DNA of 64,000 nt, from assembly GCF_902686445.1 (NCBI RefSeq), contig NW_025920104.1, forward strand, positions 1,302,001-1,366,000, given 5' to 3'. Source of the DNA: Sciurus carolinensis (taxonomy: Eukaryota > Chordata > Mammalia > Rodentia > Sciuridae). Within the stretch, counting starts at the first letter, position 1; each line of letters opens with the position of its first letter. Positions 11,601 to 22,596 of this stretch are shown piece by piece. The translations under genes were made by a program, and so were the position numbers. Under the pieces are notes generated by a model. The model did no database searches and had not been told where the DNA came from. It was given only the letters and a program-made list of their open reading frames with translations.

Positions 11601-12990
11601 ATGGATTGAAAGTTTTTTGCTTACATGCTTGAAGTCTTGTGCCACCATCCTCCCCATTTTCTGATAGGAAATCTGCTGCTATATGACTTGGGTCTTGCCT
11701 GTGGAGGAGATCTCATTTCTCTCTCACTGCTTTTGAGAGTTTTCTTTTCTTTTTAAATTTAACAGCTGTTAAACTTGACTATGATGTGGATTTATTCTGG
11801 ATTATCCTGTTTAGAGTTTACTCATGTTTTTCAGTCTATGAATTTATGTCTTTTGCCAAATTTGGGATCTTTTCAGTCACTCCTCCTTGAAAATTTTTTC
11901 CCTTTGAAATATTTTAACCCCACCCATTTTCTCCTCTCCTGGACTACAAAGATGTGGATGTTAGATCTTTTGCTAGAGTGCCACAGTTCTTGAAGTACTG
12001 TTATTTTTCTCTTTGTGATTCAGTGTATTTTCTCTGTTGTTCAGATTAAGTAATTTCTGTTGCTCAATCTTCAGGTTCACTGATCTTCAGTTCCCTCCAT
12101 TCTGTTAAACCCATCCATTGAGGTTTTATTTTGGTTGTGTTCTTCTGCAGGAAATCATTTTTCTATAACTGGAAGTTCCTATTTTGAGAACTTTTTTATT
12201 TTAAAAAAATGTTTCTTTATTTTTCACCATTGCCTGCCTACATTTTGTTTATTTCCTTGATCTTTCTCAATAGGTGTTGTTCCCTCATATATACCAAAAA
12301 AGCAGAGAATGGATAAATTTGCTGAGGACTTTTCCAATAGATGCAATATTTTTATACAGGTAGTTACATCTTTTTTCTTAGAATATTGTGGGTGTAAATT
12401 CCTTTGTTAATTTATACAAGTTACACTTAGAAAAAAACTGAGAAAGGATAAGGATATGGGTTTTTTGTTAAAAACAAATTGTTTTGGTTATGCGTGCTTT
12501 GTTAATTTGGATTTCCTAATACCTAAAGCTCTGTATTCTTTTTAAGCATGACTTTTTAACTGCATCTCATACATTTTAATATTATATTTTTATTATCAGT
12601 TCAAAATATTTTTAAATTTTTATTCTGATGTAGATCTGTGGGTTTTTAAATGATATTTCTTAATTTTCAAATAGGTGAGGATTTCCTAGTTATCTTTTTA
12701 TTAAAAATTTGTAAAGGCCTAGCCTGTGCTCAGCATTCAAAAACATGTCATATTTACTTGGAAATAATATAAAATTTATATCTGTCAGTTGCATTGTTCT
12801 GTACATGAAAAGAAGGTTATGTTTATAAATGATTGTGTCTGTGTATTCAATTAGTTACTGGAAGAGTTGGATCAGAATTGTCTACCATTTTGTGAATTTG
12901 TCTATTTAATTGTGTACTGTCAGTTTTTGTTTTATGTTTTGAGTCTATATGATAAAGTTTAGAATTGTTTAAAGAAAAGTAAGGAAGTGA

Positions 12991-13809
12991 CATTAAGTCT
13001 CCAAACATCATTGGACTTCCTGCACTCATACATAATTATAGTACTTTTGTAAAATCACAAAGGCAATAAGAGGTTGTGTTTTTTTTTTTTTTCAGTAAAA
13101 ACTTGGGTTTGTAATCCTTGGAGCCAAGCAGGGTTTCTGCTACCTGTTTGTCCTGATTCACTTTCTCATTCACACCAAGGGATCAGCCAAAATACATTTG
13201 GACAAAAACAGCAATTTTGTCCACCCCCAATCCACTTCCTTTTTGTACCCCATCACCACTTCAATTTGACCATAATTGTACCATTCTCATAACAACATCC
13301 ATATAACTAAATCTCTGCAGAGTGTTTATAAGAGTGTTGTCGTACAAAGCCACTGACAGTACTGAGCAGATCCTGCAAGTCAGCATCTCACAAAAGAGGC
13401 AGACATCAAGGGGAATGATTCTTGGCAGCTCCAAATCAAACTTGCAGCTGATTACCACTTCTGCATTTCTGAATTTTGACACAGCATCCTATATTTCTCC
13501 TACATACTTTCTATGCTCTAAGTCTTAGGATGGTCATTCCTTCCTGGCCTGCCTGGAATATTAAAGAGAAAACTGAGACTGAAAGGGTAAAACAGACTTA
13601 TAAAAGCACATCCAATCTGTAATGACGCATTGTTCTTCTATTGTCTTAATGCAATATTGTTTTTGAAGTTATTTGCTCTTTTTAATGCCCTTCTCGTGAC
13701 TTTCTAAAGCATATTTTGAGTGTATTATTCTTTTAAATGAAAAAACCAAGTAAGTTAATCTTTGGCATGTGGTTTTTACCCAAATACTGAACTTGCTTTG
13801 TGGTTAGAA
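12991..13809. other. No gene recognised
   Basis: Unique-looking sequence with short open frames at most 73 codons long on both strands. No domain, repeat or splice structure that I can support. Confidence 0.5.
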
Positions 13810-14052
13810 GGTGGTCTGACCACCTAGTAACACAAGCACTTGTAGTCAGATGGCTATTTGAATCCTAGCTGTTTCTTTAATTCACTGTGTTACCAAGGGC
13901 TAATCACTGTTTCCTCTCTCAGCCCTATTAGTAAAATAAAGACTGTAATACCTTTCTTGCTGGGCAATTATGAAGATTAAGTTAGATATTCCATGGAGAA
14001 ATCAGTCATTTGCCTTAGAGACAGTAAGTACTCATTAGGTACAGTTGTTAAT
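13810..14052 (+). repeat. MIR SINE
   Basis: The order matches a MIR element. It runs from 'tgaatcctagctgtttc' and 'gtgttaccaagggctaatca' through 'gtaaaataaagactgtaata' and 'attatgaagattaagtt' to 'agtaagtactcattaggta'. This is an ancient mammalian SINE, by recall of its consensus. Confidence 0.75.
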
Positions 14053-16065
14053 AATGTTTTGTTGACCTTTTGGTGACTTTCCTCCATGATTCTTGACTCA
14101 TTCACTGTTCACTAGCACATTAGGGTACTGATCTGCTTATTGTGGAAAACAGTCAGGCACCCCATCACTTTTACCCTGCATACCACCTTAACCAACTCTC
14201 AAATGGGGCCTTACCAATAGTCGGACACCTGAATGAGAGTGTTCCAACAACTCACTCCTGTGATGTGCAAAGAGCTCACATCCCCACGTTCTTGCCAAAA
14301 TGTTTAGCTGGAATCTATTTGTGAGGAAACAATCAGCAACTCAGAAAAAGGGGCATTCTGTGAGACAACTGATCCCAGACTCAGAAAACAATTGAGTCCT
14401 TAAAAACAAACCAGAAAAAAGAGGAGGGGCCATTCTGTCCCAAGACAAATACCACAGGCAAACCTTGAGCGGATCTTGGTACACAGTTACACATCAAAGC
14501 ACACTAGAGCAAAAGAGGGAATGACTTAGGTAGGTAAATTAATGCTAATTCTTAAAGCATGCCTTTGGTACAATAGCTATTATTAGTTAAACATGAGCAA
14601 TAATACTACTGTAAAAAAGTGTCCTTAGCCTTCTGAGCTGCTGGGATTATGGGTAAGTACTACTGTGCTCATCAAATGCTGTGTCTTTTTAAGCTATTGT
14701 AATATAATCTTAATTGGATTGTGATAGCAGAAATAATTTGTATTACAATTTGGTCTTTCTCTTTATATTTGCCTATAAGTCATAAGTTCTTTGAGGACAG
14801 GGTCTTATTCTGGTCTTTTTCTCTGACCTTTAATAAACTATGTGATACATGGTAGGAATGCAGGAAGTGTTTGCTTTGTACCACAGATAAATTGATGAAT
14901 GGCCACTGATTGTTTTTAAGGAACTGTCAGCATTTTCTTGAATGATAATGCAAGTACACCAATGCCAATCATGCAAAGTGAAATGAGAAGAAAGATGAAG
15001 ATGTCACTCAAAGTCTTGTTTCTGAACTGACCTCAAACACTCTTGGGTAAAGAAATCTGCAAAAAGAGCAATATTTGTTCAAACTTTTTGGCAACATCAA
15101 AACATAGTCCTCATTCCACAGAGCCTGAAGCTAAGACTCATGGAGGGAAAGTGACCGAGTCCAGTTTTGAGGGTTGGTGGTGGCTCAGTGGGGTTCCCAC
15201 TCTATGCCTCCCCACTGGGACTCTGTCTTTGGGGAGGGTAGTGTTGTGAGGTGTGGATCTCAGCACTGCCTCAGTGTTAGACTCTCCTTCTCCCCCTTAT
15301 CCTGACCTAATTGGCTGAAGGTTACTCTAGGTCTCAAGTGACATGTGTGGCAATAATAACAACCACTGCGCATTAATCATATCTTCTTATTCTGTATCAT
15401 TGATACTTTGACATCTTTGGGTTTTACTGATCCAGTAGGGACTTTCCTCCACCCCCAGACTTAGCTAATTCCTAGAGATGGCAAACAATTCTCACCTGAG
15501 TAGACTTTTCAAATGTGTGTCAGCCAAGGCAGAACCCATGCCCTCAACATCCTCCTTTACTGAGATCACACTCCCTGGGCCATCATCCACCTGTCCTAAT
15601 CCCCTTTGGATCAGACAAGAGATTATAAAGGCCAGTACTGTATACCAGAGCCTACTGAAATTATTTAAGTCAGCCAACCATAAAACTGCCTACCCCACCC
15701 TACCTCTTCCTTCTCATGGAAAGCCCACTAAGGGTTCTTGCTCACATTTTCCTCTCCCTTCCTCTGTCTCTGACTGACCCCAGTGTTCCAACCCCCATGT
15801 TGCACTCATGCCATGTGATGCCCCCTTTAACTGGGAAGAGAAAATAATGATCTACCTCTTCAGTGGCAACTTACTCTGAACTTTTGGACTTGCCACTCCT
15901 AAACAATAATGAATACTATGTTTTAAAACACACATATTTTATGGACTTGAAGATTTGACACTGGACTTTGCAGACACTCTGTAGTATGGGATCTGCCCAT
16001 TGATAGGCTGCCTCTTCCTCTCCCCTTCAAATAAGTTGACTTGTCTATTTTCCTGTTTACATGGT
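14053..16065. other. Gene-free stretch with small repeat fragments
   Basis: It contains a short antisense SINE fragment at 14626-14680 ('gctgctgggattatgggtaa') and an L2/MIR-like fragment at 14765-14885 ('tttgaggacagggtcttatt'). The open frames at 15043-15249 and 15478-15777 have no recognisable domain and lie in otherwise noncoding sequence. Confidence 0.5.
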
Positions 16066-16067
16066 AA

Positions 16068-16272
16068 GCATTTTTGTTCTAGGGATTGAACAAAGGGTGC
16101 TTAACCACTAAGAAACATCCACAAACATTTTTATTTTTTTTTATTTTGATATAGGTTCCTTGCTAAGTTTCTCAGTGCCTCACTAATTTGCTGAGGTTGA
16201 CTCTGAATTTGAGATCTTCCTGCCTCAGCTACCCAACCTGCTGGGAATACAGGAATATGCTATTGTTCATGG
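16068..16272 (-). repeat. Composite SINE (antisense)
   Basis: Plus-strand text 'ctagggattgaacaaagggt', a T-rich stretch, 'gagatcttcctgcctcagct' and 'gctgggaatacagga' form the reverse complement of the same composite SINE seen at 11216, 45036 and 46489. Confidence 0.7.
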
Positions 16273-16479
16273 CTACATGGTAGACCTCTTAATACATCAC
16301 ATGGATCATGGCAGTTGTCTGCTTAAGATACTACCATGACATTCCAGAAACCAAGGATCTAATAGCCTGAAAGGACCTGCACCCTGCAGAACTGTAGGCC
16401 TTATCTGTTCCATCAACCTTTGGTGTTGTTGGACCCTTCCAGGTCTCATCAATTGATAGACCTATTTCTGCCCTCTGGA

Positions 16480-16800
16480 ACACTTTCCCCCACTAATCCC
16501 CACAGCACAAACCCTCACTTCACTCACATCTTGGCTCAAATGCCACCTTCTCAGTGGGAATACCCTGTCTTCCTTGGCCTACTGTCCTTGGTGCCATCAC
16601 ACTTATCACCCTTGAGTTTATAATATAATTCATTAATTATGCTTTTTGCTCTTTCTCTCTTCTTCCTCTTTCTACTTCCCTGCAATTACTTGTCAGCTCC
16701 ACAGACTGCAAACTTTGGTCTCTTGATAGATTCCAAGGACCTAGAAAATAAAATGGCACAGAGTAGACCTAAAATAAATATTATTGAATAAATGAATGTC
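16480..16800 (+). repeat. L2 LINE 3' fragment
   Basis: 'tggctcaaatgccaccttct' near the start and 'ggcacagagtagacctaaaa' then 'taaatattattgaataaatg' at the end match the well-known 3' region of L2. Confidence 0.75.
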
Positions 16801-18420
16801 CGCATAACACTTTGTGGAACAAAATAGCTGCTTTATTAAAAGAGAGTTGGAAAAAAAAATAAGGTGCCTTGCCTATGGCACCTTGACCCTCTTCATATTG
16901 TCTGAGGGTAAAGCACATTGGTAAAAGTAAGTTTTGGGGGAGGTTGTCCATCAAGGACCCTGAGAAGAGTCAAGTGAATATCACTTGTGCTCTGGGCAAG
17001 ATGAAGACTCAGAATAAGAAATATAATCATTCAACCACCAAGAAAATGAAATTGGGGAGAAAGTGCCATTAACTGGGTAGGAAAATCAGACCTGGTTGAT
17101 GGATCTTGTAGGAAATAAACCAGTCTATTTTCAACAGGTAAGAAACACATTGAAGTTACATGTTAGATGTTCAAAGAGCCCTTTGCCCTTAGTTCTTTAT
17201 AAAACAATGTTTTGAAACCCATAGTTAGCATAATATGGGGTGGGCAAATGAATAAGAAGATTCTGTAGGGGCAGGGAGGAGACAGAGGTAACTCTGACAA
17301 GAATAGTATCAGTTGCCAGTTTCAGTGAGTAGCACTGGTGATGTTTTTATAAGTGCTCTGGAGGAAAATATGCCCAGTCATCAGCAAAGCAGCATGTGAC
17401 CTTGGAACTTCACAAGTAGTGGCATGTCAGGATAATGGAGGCAGATGTCAGAGGTGTTCAGGTTGAGCATGTGGGCAGACCACATGCTCAATGAGTCACA
17501 CTAGGGCAGACCCTGGAAATTCATCTAAGGGAAAATGAAATGGAGAGGTCAGCTCTCATCCAAGGAAAAAACCGTGGAGGCACTCAGCACTGCTGCTGGA
17601 TCACCTCAGTCATCACAAGGAAGTAAATCCAGCTTTCAGAAGACAGGTCATTATTCCTTGAATTTCTGAAATGCCTCCTCTTTCCTCTTCCATTGTTCTC
17701 TCTCCCTAGCCTGCCCCCTTGGACAAGATGTTCCTCTTAATTTTCCCTGTCCCCTCTTATAACTCTGTGCTTTTGAACATCATCATGCCCTCCACTGCTA
17801 TTACCACCATGTCATAAGTTCTCTGTACCAATTTCCAACTCATAACCTCCTTCTCTAGAGGTCTTCCCCAATCATGCACCTGGCCATGGCTTCTCAGCAG
17901 CAATGAAAGCTTTCTACTTAGACCACCAAAAAACTCATGCTAACATGATCTGTTTAATGTTCATATTATGCACCATGATCTTGCAAAAGCAAGTGATGTT
18001 TCTGACACTATACATGCTCAATGGTTTCTGTATTTTTGGAATGCATTAATGGAGGGCATGGGGAACAGATCAACTCCCAACCATAAGACAGACCCAAAGA
18101 ACAATTAATAAATGACTTCTCCATAGATGCACAAACACATTCTCACACACTCTCAACCCTAATCTCAATACTCTGTGCATTTTCTTATCTACAGCTTGTG
18201 AGGTAGTCCTGTTTTGTACATGTATGGTTTGCTTTTATCCATTTCATAATGCTTGAAATAGAAAGGACAGAACCCCAATTGGTGGGAAAGTTTTAATTTT
18301 GTCTCGTATATGATTATTTTCATTTTCATCCGTTTTTTCCCCATTCCTTTTCTTCTTTCTTCCCCTGATTCTTCATCCTTCTGCATCTCTGTCTACAAAT
18401 AAGAATGGGCTACTCTAGCA
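16801..18420. other. No gene recognised; two small hairpins
   Basis: No coding evidence. An 8-bp stem (aaggtgcc / ggcacctt) lies near 16861-16885. A perfect 12-bp stem with 5-nt loop lies at 17463-17491. Confidence 0.5.
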
Positions 18421-18504
18421 AATGTTTACTCACATATCTACCACACTGTTATTGGGATTAAAATTAGAAGAAAGAGATTTATAAGATAGAAAATTGATGT
18501 TAGA

Positions 18505-18785
18505 TAACTCACACAACCCACAAATCATAAGCTTTCCTCCTCTTTGCACATTCACACACTCAGCAGAGAATGAATCTGACCAAGAGATGCCAACAGTTTG
18601 ATGGTGTCCTCCATAGAGACAACACTGATGGTGTAGACCTTCAGCAGAGCCTGGACCAGACACCCAATGCCTTCAAACTGACAATACAGCAAGACAATCA
18701 TGGCCCTCACAAGCTCAGGGTCCTCAATCACTGGCTCCTGGGCCCATCAAATCATGGTCTTAGAGATCAACTACTGAAGTCTGGC
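18505..18785 (-). pseudogene. Ryanodine receptor exon fragment (RYR2/RYR3-like)
   Basis: Minus-strand translation from about 18746 gives WAQE, then DPELVRAM, an aromatic-rich stretch, YTIS, EDTIKLLASLGQI and SLLSV. This is the order found in the central cytoplasmic region of ryanodine receptors, the sarcoplasmic/endoplasmic reticulum calcium-release channels. The frame is broken by a stop just before WAQE and by TGA where the family has Arg (after SLLSV). A one-base deletion follows in the Glu-rich segment. The sequence after the exon end (near 18513) looks like intron beginning 'gtgagtta', so this is a genomic copy and not a processed transcript. LLASLGQI favours RYR2/RYR3 over RYR1. Confidence 0.75.
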
Positions 18786-19362
18786 TGCAGAATCATTGTG
18801 AGCAATGTTCAAAGGGAAAACAGAGGAGAAGACATCAGTTGGACATTTCAGCACCATATGCAACAACTCCAAGCTGCCACCTCTATTTGTACTGGAACCA
18901 AAGTAGCTCTTCCAGGAAATTTTTTCTTCTTAAAATTTTATTTTGTAGCTTGATTCTCTAAAAAACAGAAAATAACCATTTATTCATGTACATTCCATTT
19001 TTTTCTTCCATTTGGTGATATACAGAAATTTTGGAAAAGCTAATGCTTCCTTTCTTCTGTTTAAAAGGTGTGGGTTTGTATTGCCCTCACTAGAGACATT
19101 ATCTTTTTTGTACTACCCATGTCCTTCCTTCTCACTCTTATTTCACCCTCTGGGTTATGAATTCTTCAAGACCGTCACTGGACTGATAGACATGCTCAGC
19201 TACTTCCAAGGTGTCAATCCATTGATGGAACCACTGTACAGTGTCCTTTGGTAATAATTTTCTTCAGGAAATCTTTCCATTTGTTAATCTTTAATATTCA
19301 AAAAGGGAATGGCCTGTCAATTGCTGAGCCTCTAGAAAGTATGTTGTAAGACATAAAAGTGA

Positions 19363-19540
19363 ACTTTGGCATCTCTTGGTCAGATCCATTCTCTACCGAG
19401 TGTGTGAATGTGTAAAGAGGAGGAAAAGCTTATGATTTGTGTGTTGGGATGAGTTACCTAACAACAATTTTCTATCTTATAAATCTCTTTCTTCTAGTTT
19501 TAATCCCAATAACAGTATGGTAGGCATGTTAGTAAACATG
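19363..19540 (+). pseudogene. Second ryanodine-receptor exon fragment, inverted relative to the first
   Basis: Plus-strand translation gives LASLGQIHSLPSV, a stop, then MCKEEEKLMI, i.e. only the last part of the exon seen on the other strand at 18421-18595. Similarity continues into the adjoining intron to about 19540 ('ttttaatcccaataacagta'). The same TGA nonsense codon is present in both copies. This copy keeps the base missing from the other copy's Glu/Lys run. No exon upstream portion is present before 19363. Confidence 0.75.
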
Positions 19541-19711
19541 TGGATTTATGGATTATAGGATTGTTTAATTAGAAGGTAGTTTTATATACAGATTATGTTT
19601 TTAGACTAAATAAGAAAGTTGCTTAACAGCCAAAGAAGCCTATTTTATAGCTAGGTTCTTGGGTATTGGGACATGGCAGCAAGTAGCTTAGAAAATATAT
19701 TTTAAAAATGA

Positions 19712-19816
19712 ATCAAACAAAATTACCCTATGTAAATTTATGATTACACAAATGGTATGCCTTTACTCCATGTACAAACAGAAACAACATTATCCCATTT
19801 GTTTACAAAAAAAAAT
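19712..19816 (+). repeat. L1 3' end fragment
   Basis: The plus strand reads 'ccctatgtaaatttatgatt' through 'atgtacaaacagaaacaaca' to 'cccatttgtttac' and an A-run. It is the sense-strand version of the 3' tail seen antisense at 21650-21740. Confidence 0.75.
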
Positions 19817-20142
19817 CTCTTAGTAGTGTGCAGTTATATATATAAACATGGGATAACAAAGTCACATTAAAGTCTGTGACAGTTTTGGGCAAACACTTGG
19901 CAGTGGGAAATATATTTTGGAATTTGATTTAAAGCCTGTCATTAGAAGACTTTCTAAAGTTTTTATCCCAAAGGGTGTATGTTAGGGGGGAAAGCAAGGA
20001 ATTCAGAGAGAAAGAATAGGACATAAGAAGGTTTAGTGATTACAGTACTGCAGTATGTGCATGTGTATCGGAGCAGTCATTAATCCACTTGTAAAGTTTA
20101 GGGATGTAAAAATAAGATGGTATCTAAATATTAGCAAAAAAT

Positions 20143-20704
20143 TGCCAGGGTCCAGCCCTAGCAGGAGTCCATGGGTTCCATACTGGTAAACGGGGCGTGG
20201 GGAGACAGCGTTGGTGATGGATTGAGAATGAAAGACACAGATTCTAGTTCTGGGGCAATCAATCCCACTTTATTCTGGGGAAGGTTGGGTTTATATACAT
20301 TTCTTTTCAGGCTATAATGGCAGTCTTGTGATTAATATTAAAGAAGTTTCCAAAGCATAGGCAGAAAACAACAACGTTACATATTATCCATACCTAATCA
20401 CAATTGTTTTAAGAATATCTAACTACATCGATGAGCTAATACAATGTTTATTTCCTTAATATCTAAACTCTATGTGACCTAAGACTATTCTTATTATTCT
20501 CATGGTTAAAGCAATAGACAAGTAATCTCATGTGACCATCTCTACTAGGTCTATCTGGTTAATATCTAAATTGCTGAGTTAAAGGTTACAGGAGGGCAGC
20601 GGTCCCAATGGTTATTGTGTACCAACATTTATTATAGGGGTGACATATTCTTTGTAGGAAGGAAGGAATGTTGTGAAACCTTATTTTTTTACCCTACCAC
20701 CACA
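20143..20704 (-). repeat. Solo LTR, class II ERV type
   Basis: The minus strand starts near TGTGGTGGTAGGG and ends CTGGACCCTGGCA. An AATAAAG poly(A) signal sits about 130 bp before the 3' end (plus strand 'ctttatt' near 20269). The ~560-bp length and the terminal CCTGGCA fit an IAP/ERVK-like LTR. No internal viral sequence is attached, so it is a solo LTR. I could not find a convincing target-site duplication, so the ends are approximate. Confidence 0.65.
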
Positions 20705-21604
20705 CATAAACAAAACCATCGTTAGAATTTAACCAGTCTCTTGGAGACAAAGACAGATCTATAACTATTTTCTCCAGAGGGACTCATTGCACAGTTGCAA
20801 AACTATTTTTAATTTTGTTAGTGGTAAAGACCCATTGTTTTTCAGATTGTAGGTAATATTTTCTGAAATTTTTGTCCCCTTAAGCAATCCATTCAGACTG
20901 AAATGAGTAATATATGAACAGAAAAGTGCAGCAGAAAAAGCACCATGCTTCGGAGCAAAACATCTGGCAATACCTTTTAGGATGAGCCTTTGCAATCATC
21001 CTCCACAGGATCTTTGTCAAGCACTGGATGAAATTCCGGATGCCCCCGCAAAAAATAAAGTATATGATATTTATGAGGAAAATACAGAAAGAGGTAAAAA
21101 TTTGGACTGCAGAAGTGTTAAAAAGTGATTTAAAAATATTTCAGCTAAACAAAACAAAAAAAATTGATGTTACATAAATATCAGGCAGAATAGACAAGGA
21201 AAGAAACTGCTGACTTAATTAAGTAGAAAGAAGGAAGCAATGAAATCAATCAAGGAAGAGTATCTGTTGTCTGAACGTCTGTGTTATTTTCTTTCTATCA
21301 AAATCTGTTCTGGAAAATGCATTGATTTGATTTTTGATGAAATTGTAAATGAGAAATTCTGTACAGAACATAGTAAACAGAAGTGTCAGTATCTACTTTG
21401 GGGATACATAGAAATGCTGAAAGTTGACGCACTCCTAACTTTTTCTTTAATTTAACATTTTAAATCAAATCCCATCACATTATAAGTCTGTGACACAAGC
21501 ATGTCCTCCTGTCATTGCTCCTGACCCAGATCATGGTTGGGTCCACTAAATTCCTAAACCAAATCAGTACTGGGCAGTGATCCTCTGGATGATCACCAAC
21601 CACA
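20705..21604. other. No gene recognised
   Basis: AT-rich unique sequence. Open frames at 20765-20995 (minus) and 21240-21455 (plus) are 71-76 codons without recognisable domains. Confidence 0.5.
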
Positions 21605-21997
21605 CTCTTTCTTTTTTATTTTTTTATTATTACTTTTAAATTTATTTTTATTGTAAACAAATGGGATACATGTTGTTTCTGTTTGTACATGGAGTAATGG
21701 CAGACCATTTGCGAAATCATACATTTACATAGGGTAATGATGTTTGATTCATTCTGTTATTTTGTCCTTCCCCCCACCCCTCCCACCCCTCTTTTCCCTT
21801 TACACAGTCCCTCCTTCCTCCATTCTTGCCCCCTCCCACCCCACATTATATGACATCATCATCCGCTTATCAGCAAGATCATTCGTCCTTTGTTTTTGAG
21901 ATTGGCTTATATCACTTAGCATGATATTCTCCAATTGCATCCATTCAACTGCAAATGCCATAATTTTATTATTCTTTATAGCTGATCAATATTTCAT

Positions 21998-22117
21998 TGC
22001 ATATATATATATACAATATATGCATATATGTACATGTATATATATGTGTGTGTGTATATATATATATATATATAAAGGAACTGTGATATATATATATATA
22101 TATCACAGTTCCTTTAT
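21998..22117. repeat. TA/TG-rich tract with a 46-bp perfect palindrome
   Basis: A run of alternating ta/tg ends in a perfect inverted repeat at 22072-22117. The 15-bp arms (ataaaggaactgtga / tcacagttcctttat) flank a 16-bp (TA)8 centre. It lies inside the L1 3' region. Confidence 0.9.
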
Positions 22118-22596
22118 CCATTCATCAATTGAATGACATCTAGGTTGGTTCCACAATATGGCTATTGTGAATTGAGCAGCAATGAACATTGATGTGGTTG
22201 CATCTCTGTAGTATGCTGACTTTAAGTCCTTTGGGTATAGGCTGAGGAATGGGATAGTTGGGTCAAATTGTGGGCCCATTCCAAGTTTTCTAAGGAATCT
22301 CCACACTGCTTTCCAGAGTGGCTCCACTAATTTGCAACCCCACCAGCAATGTATGAGTGTACCTTTGTCCCCACATCCTCACCAACACCTATCATTGCTT
22401 GTATTCTTGATATTTCCCATTCTAACTGGGGTGAGATGGAATCTCAGGGTAGTTTTGATTTGCTTTTCTCTTATTTTTAGAGATGTTGAACACTTTTTCA
22501 TATATCTGTTGATTGCTTGTACGTCTTCTGTGAAATGCCCATTTCCTTGGCCCATTTGTTGATTGGATTATTTGTATTCTTGGTGTAGAGTTTTTT

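Larger units (their letters stand above)
9200..12990 (-). mobile_element. Old antisense L1M-family LINE remnant
   Basis: Scattered segments read like decayed antisense L1M sequence. Examples are the 'gaaagacagacatgat' region near 9495, the stretch at 11780-12180 with 'ccatccattgaggtt', and an ORF2-like stretch at 12540-12980 ('actgcatctcatacatttt'). No frame is open. Younger SINEs at 9549, 10556 and 11136 are inserted into it. Subfamily and exact bounds need a repeat search. Confidence 0.5.
18421..19540. repeat. Inverted duplication, arms ~175 bp
   Basis: 18421-18595 and 19363-19540 are reverse complements with scattered mismatches, separated by ~770 bp. The arms hold the end of a ryanodine-receptor exon and the start of its following intron. 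Confidence 0.85.

Noticed and set aside
18570..18953. 127-codon plus-strand frame
   Set aside because: It is the antisense of the ryanodine-receptor fragment; the similarity is on the minus strand.
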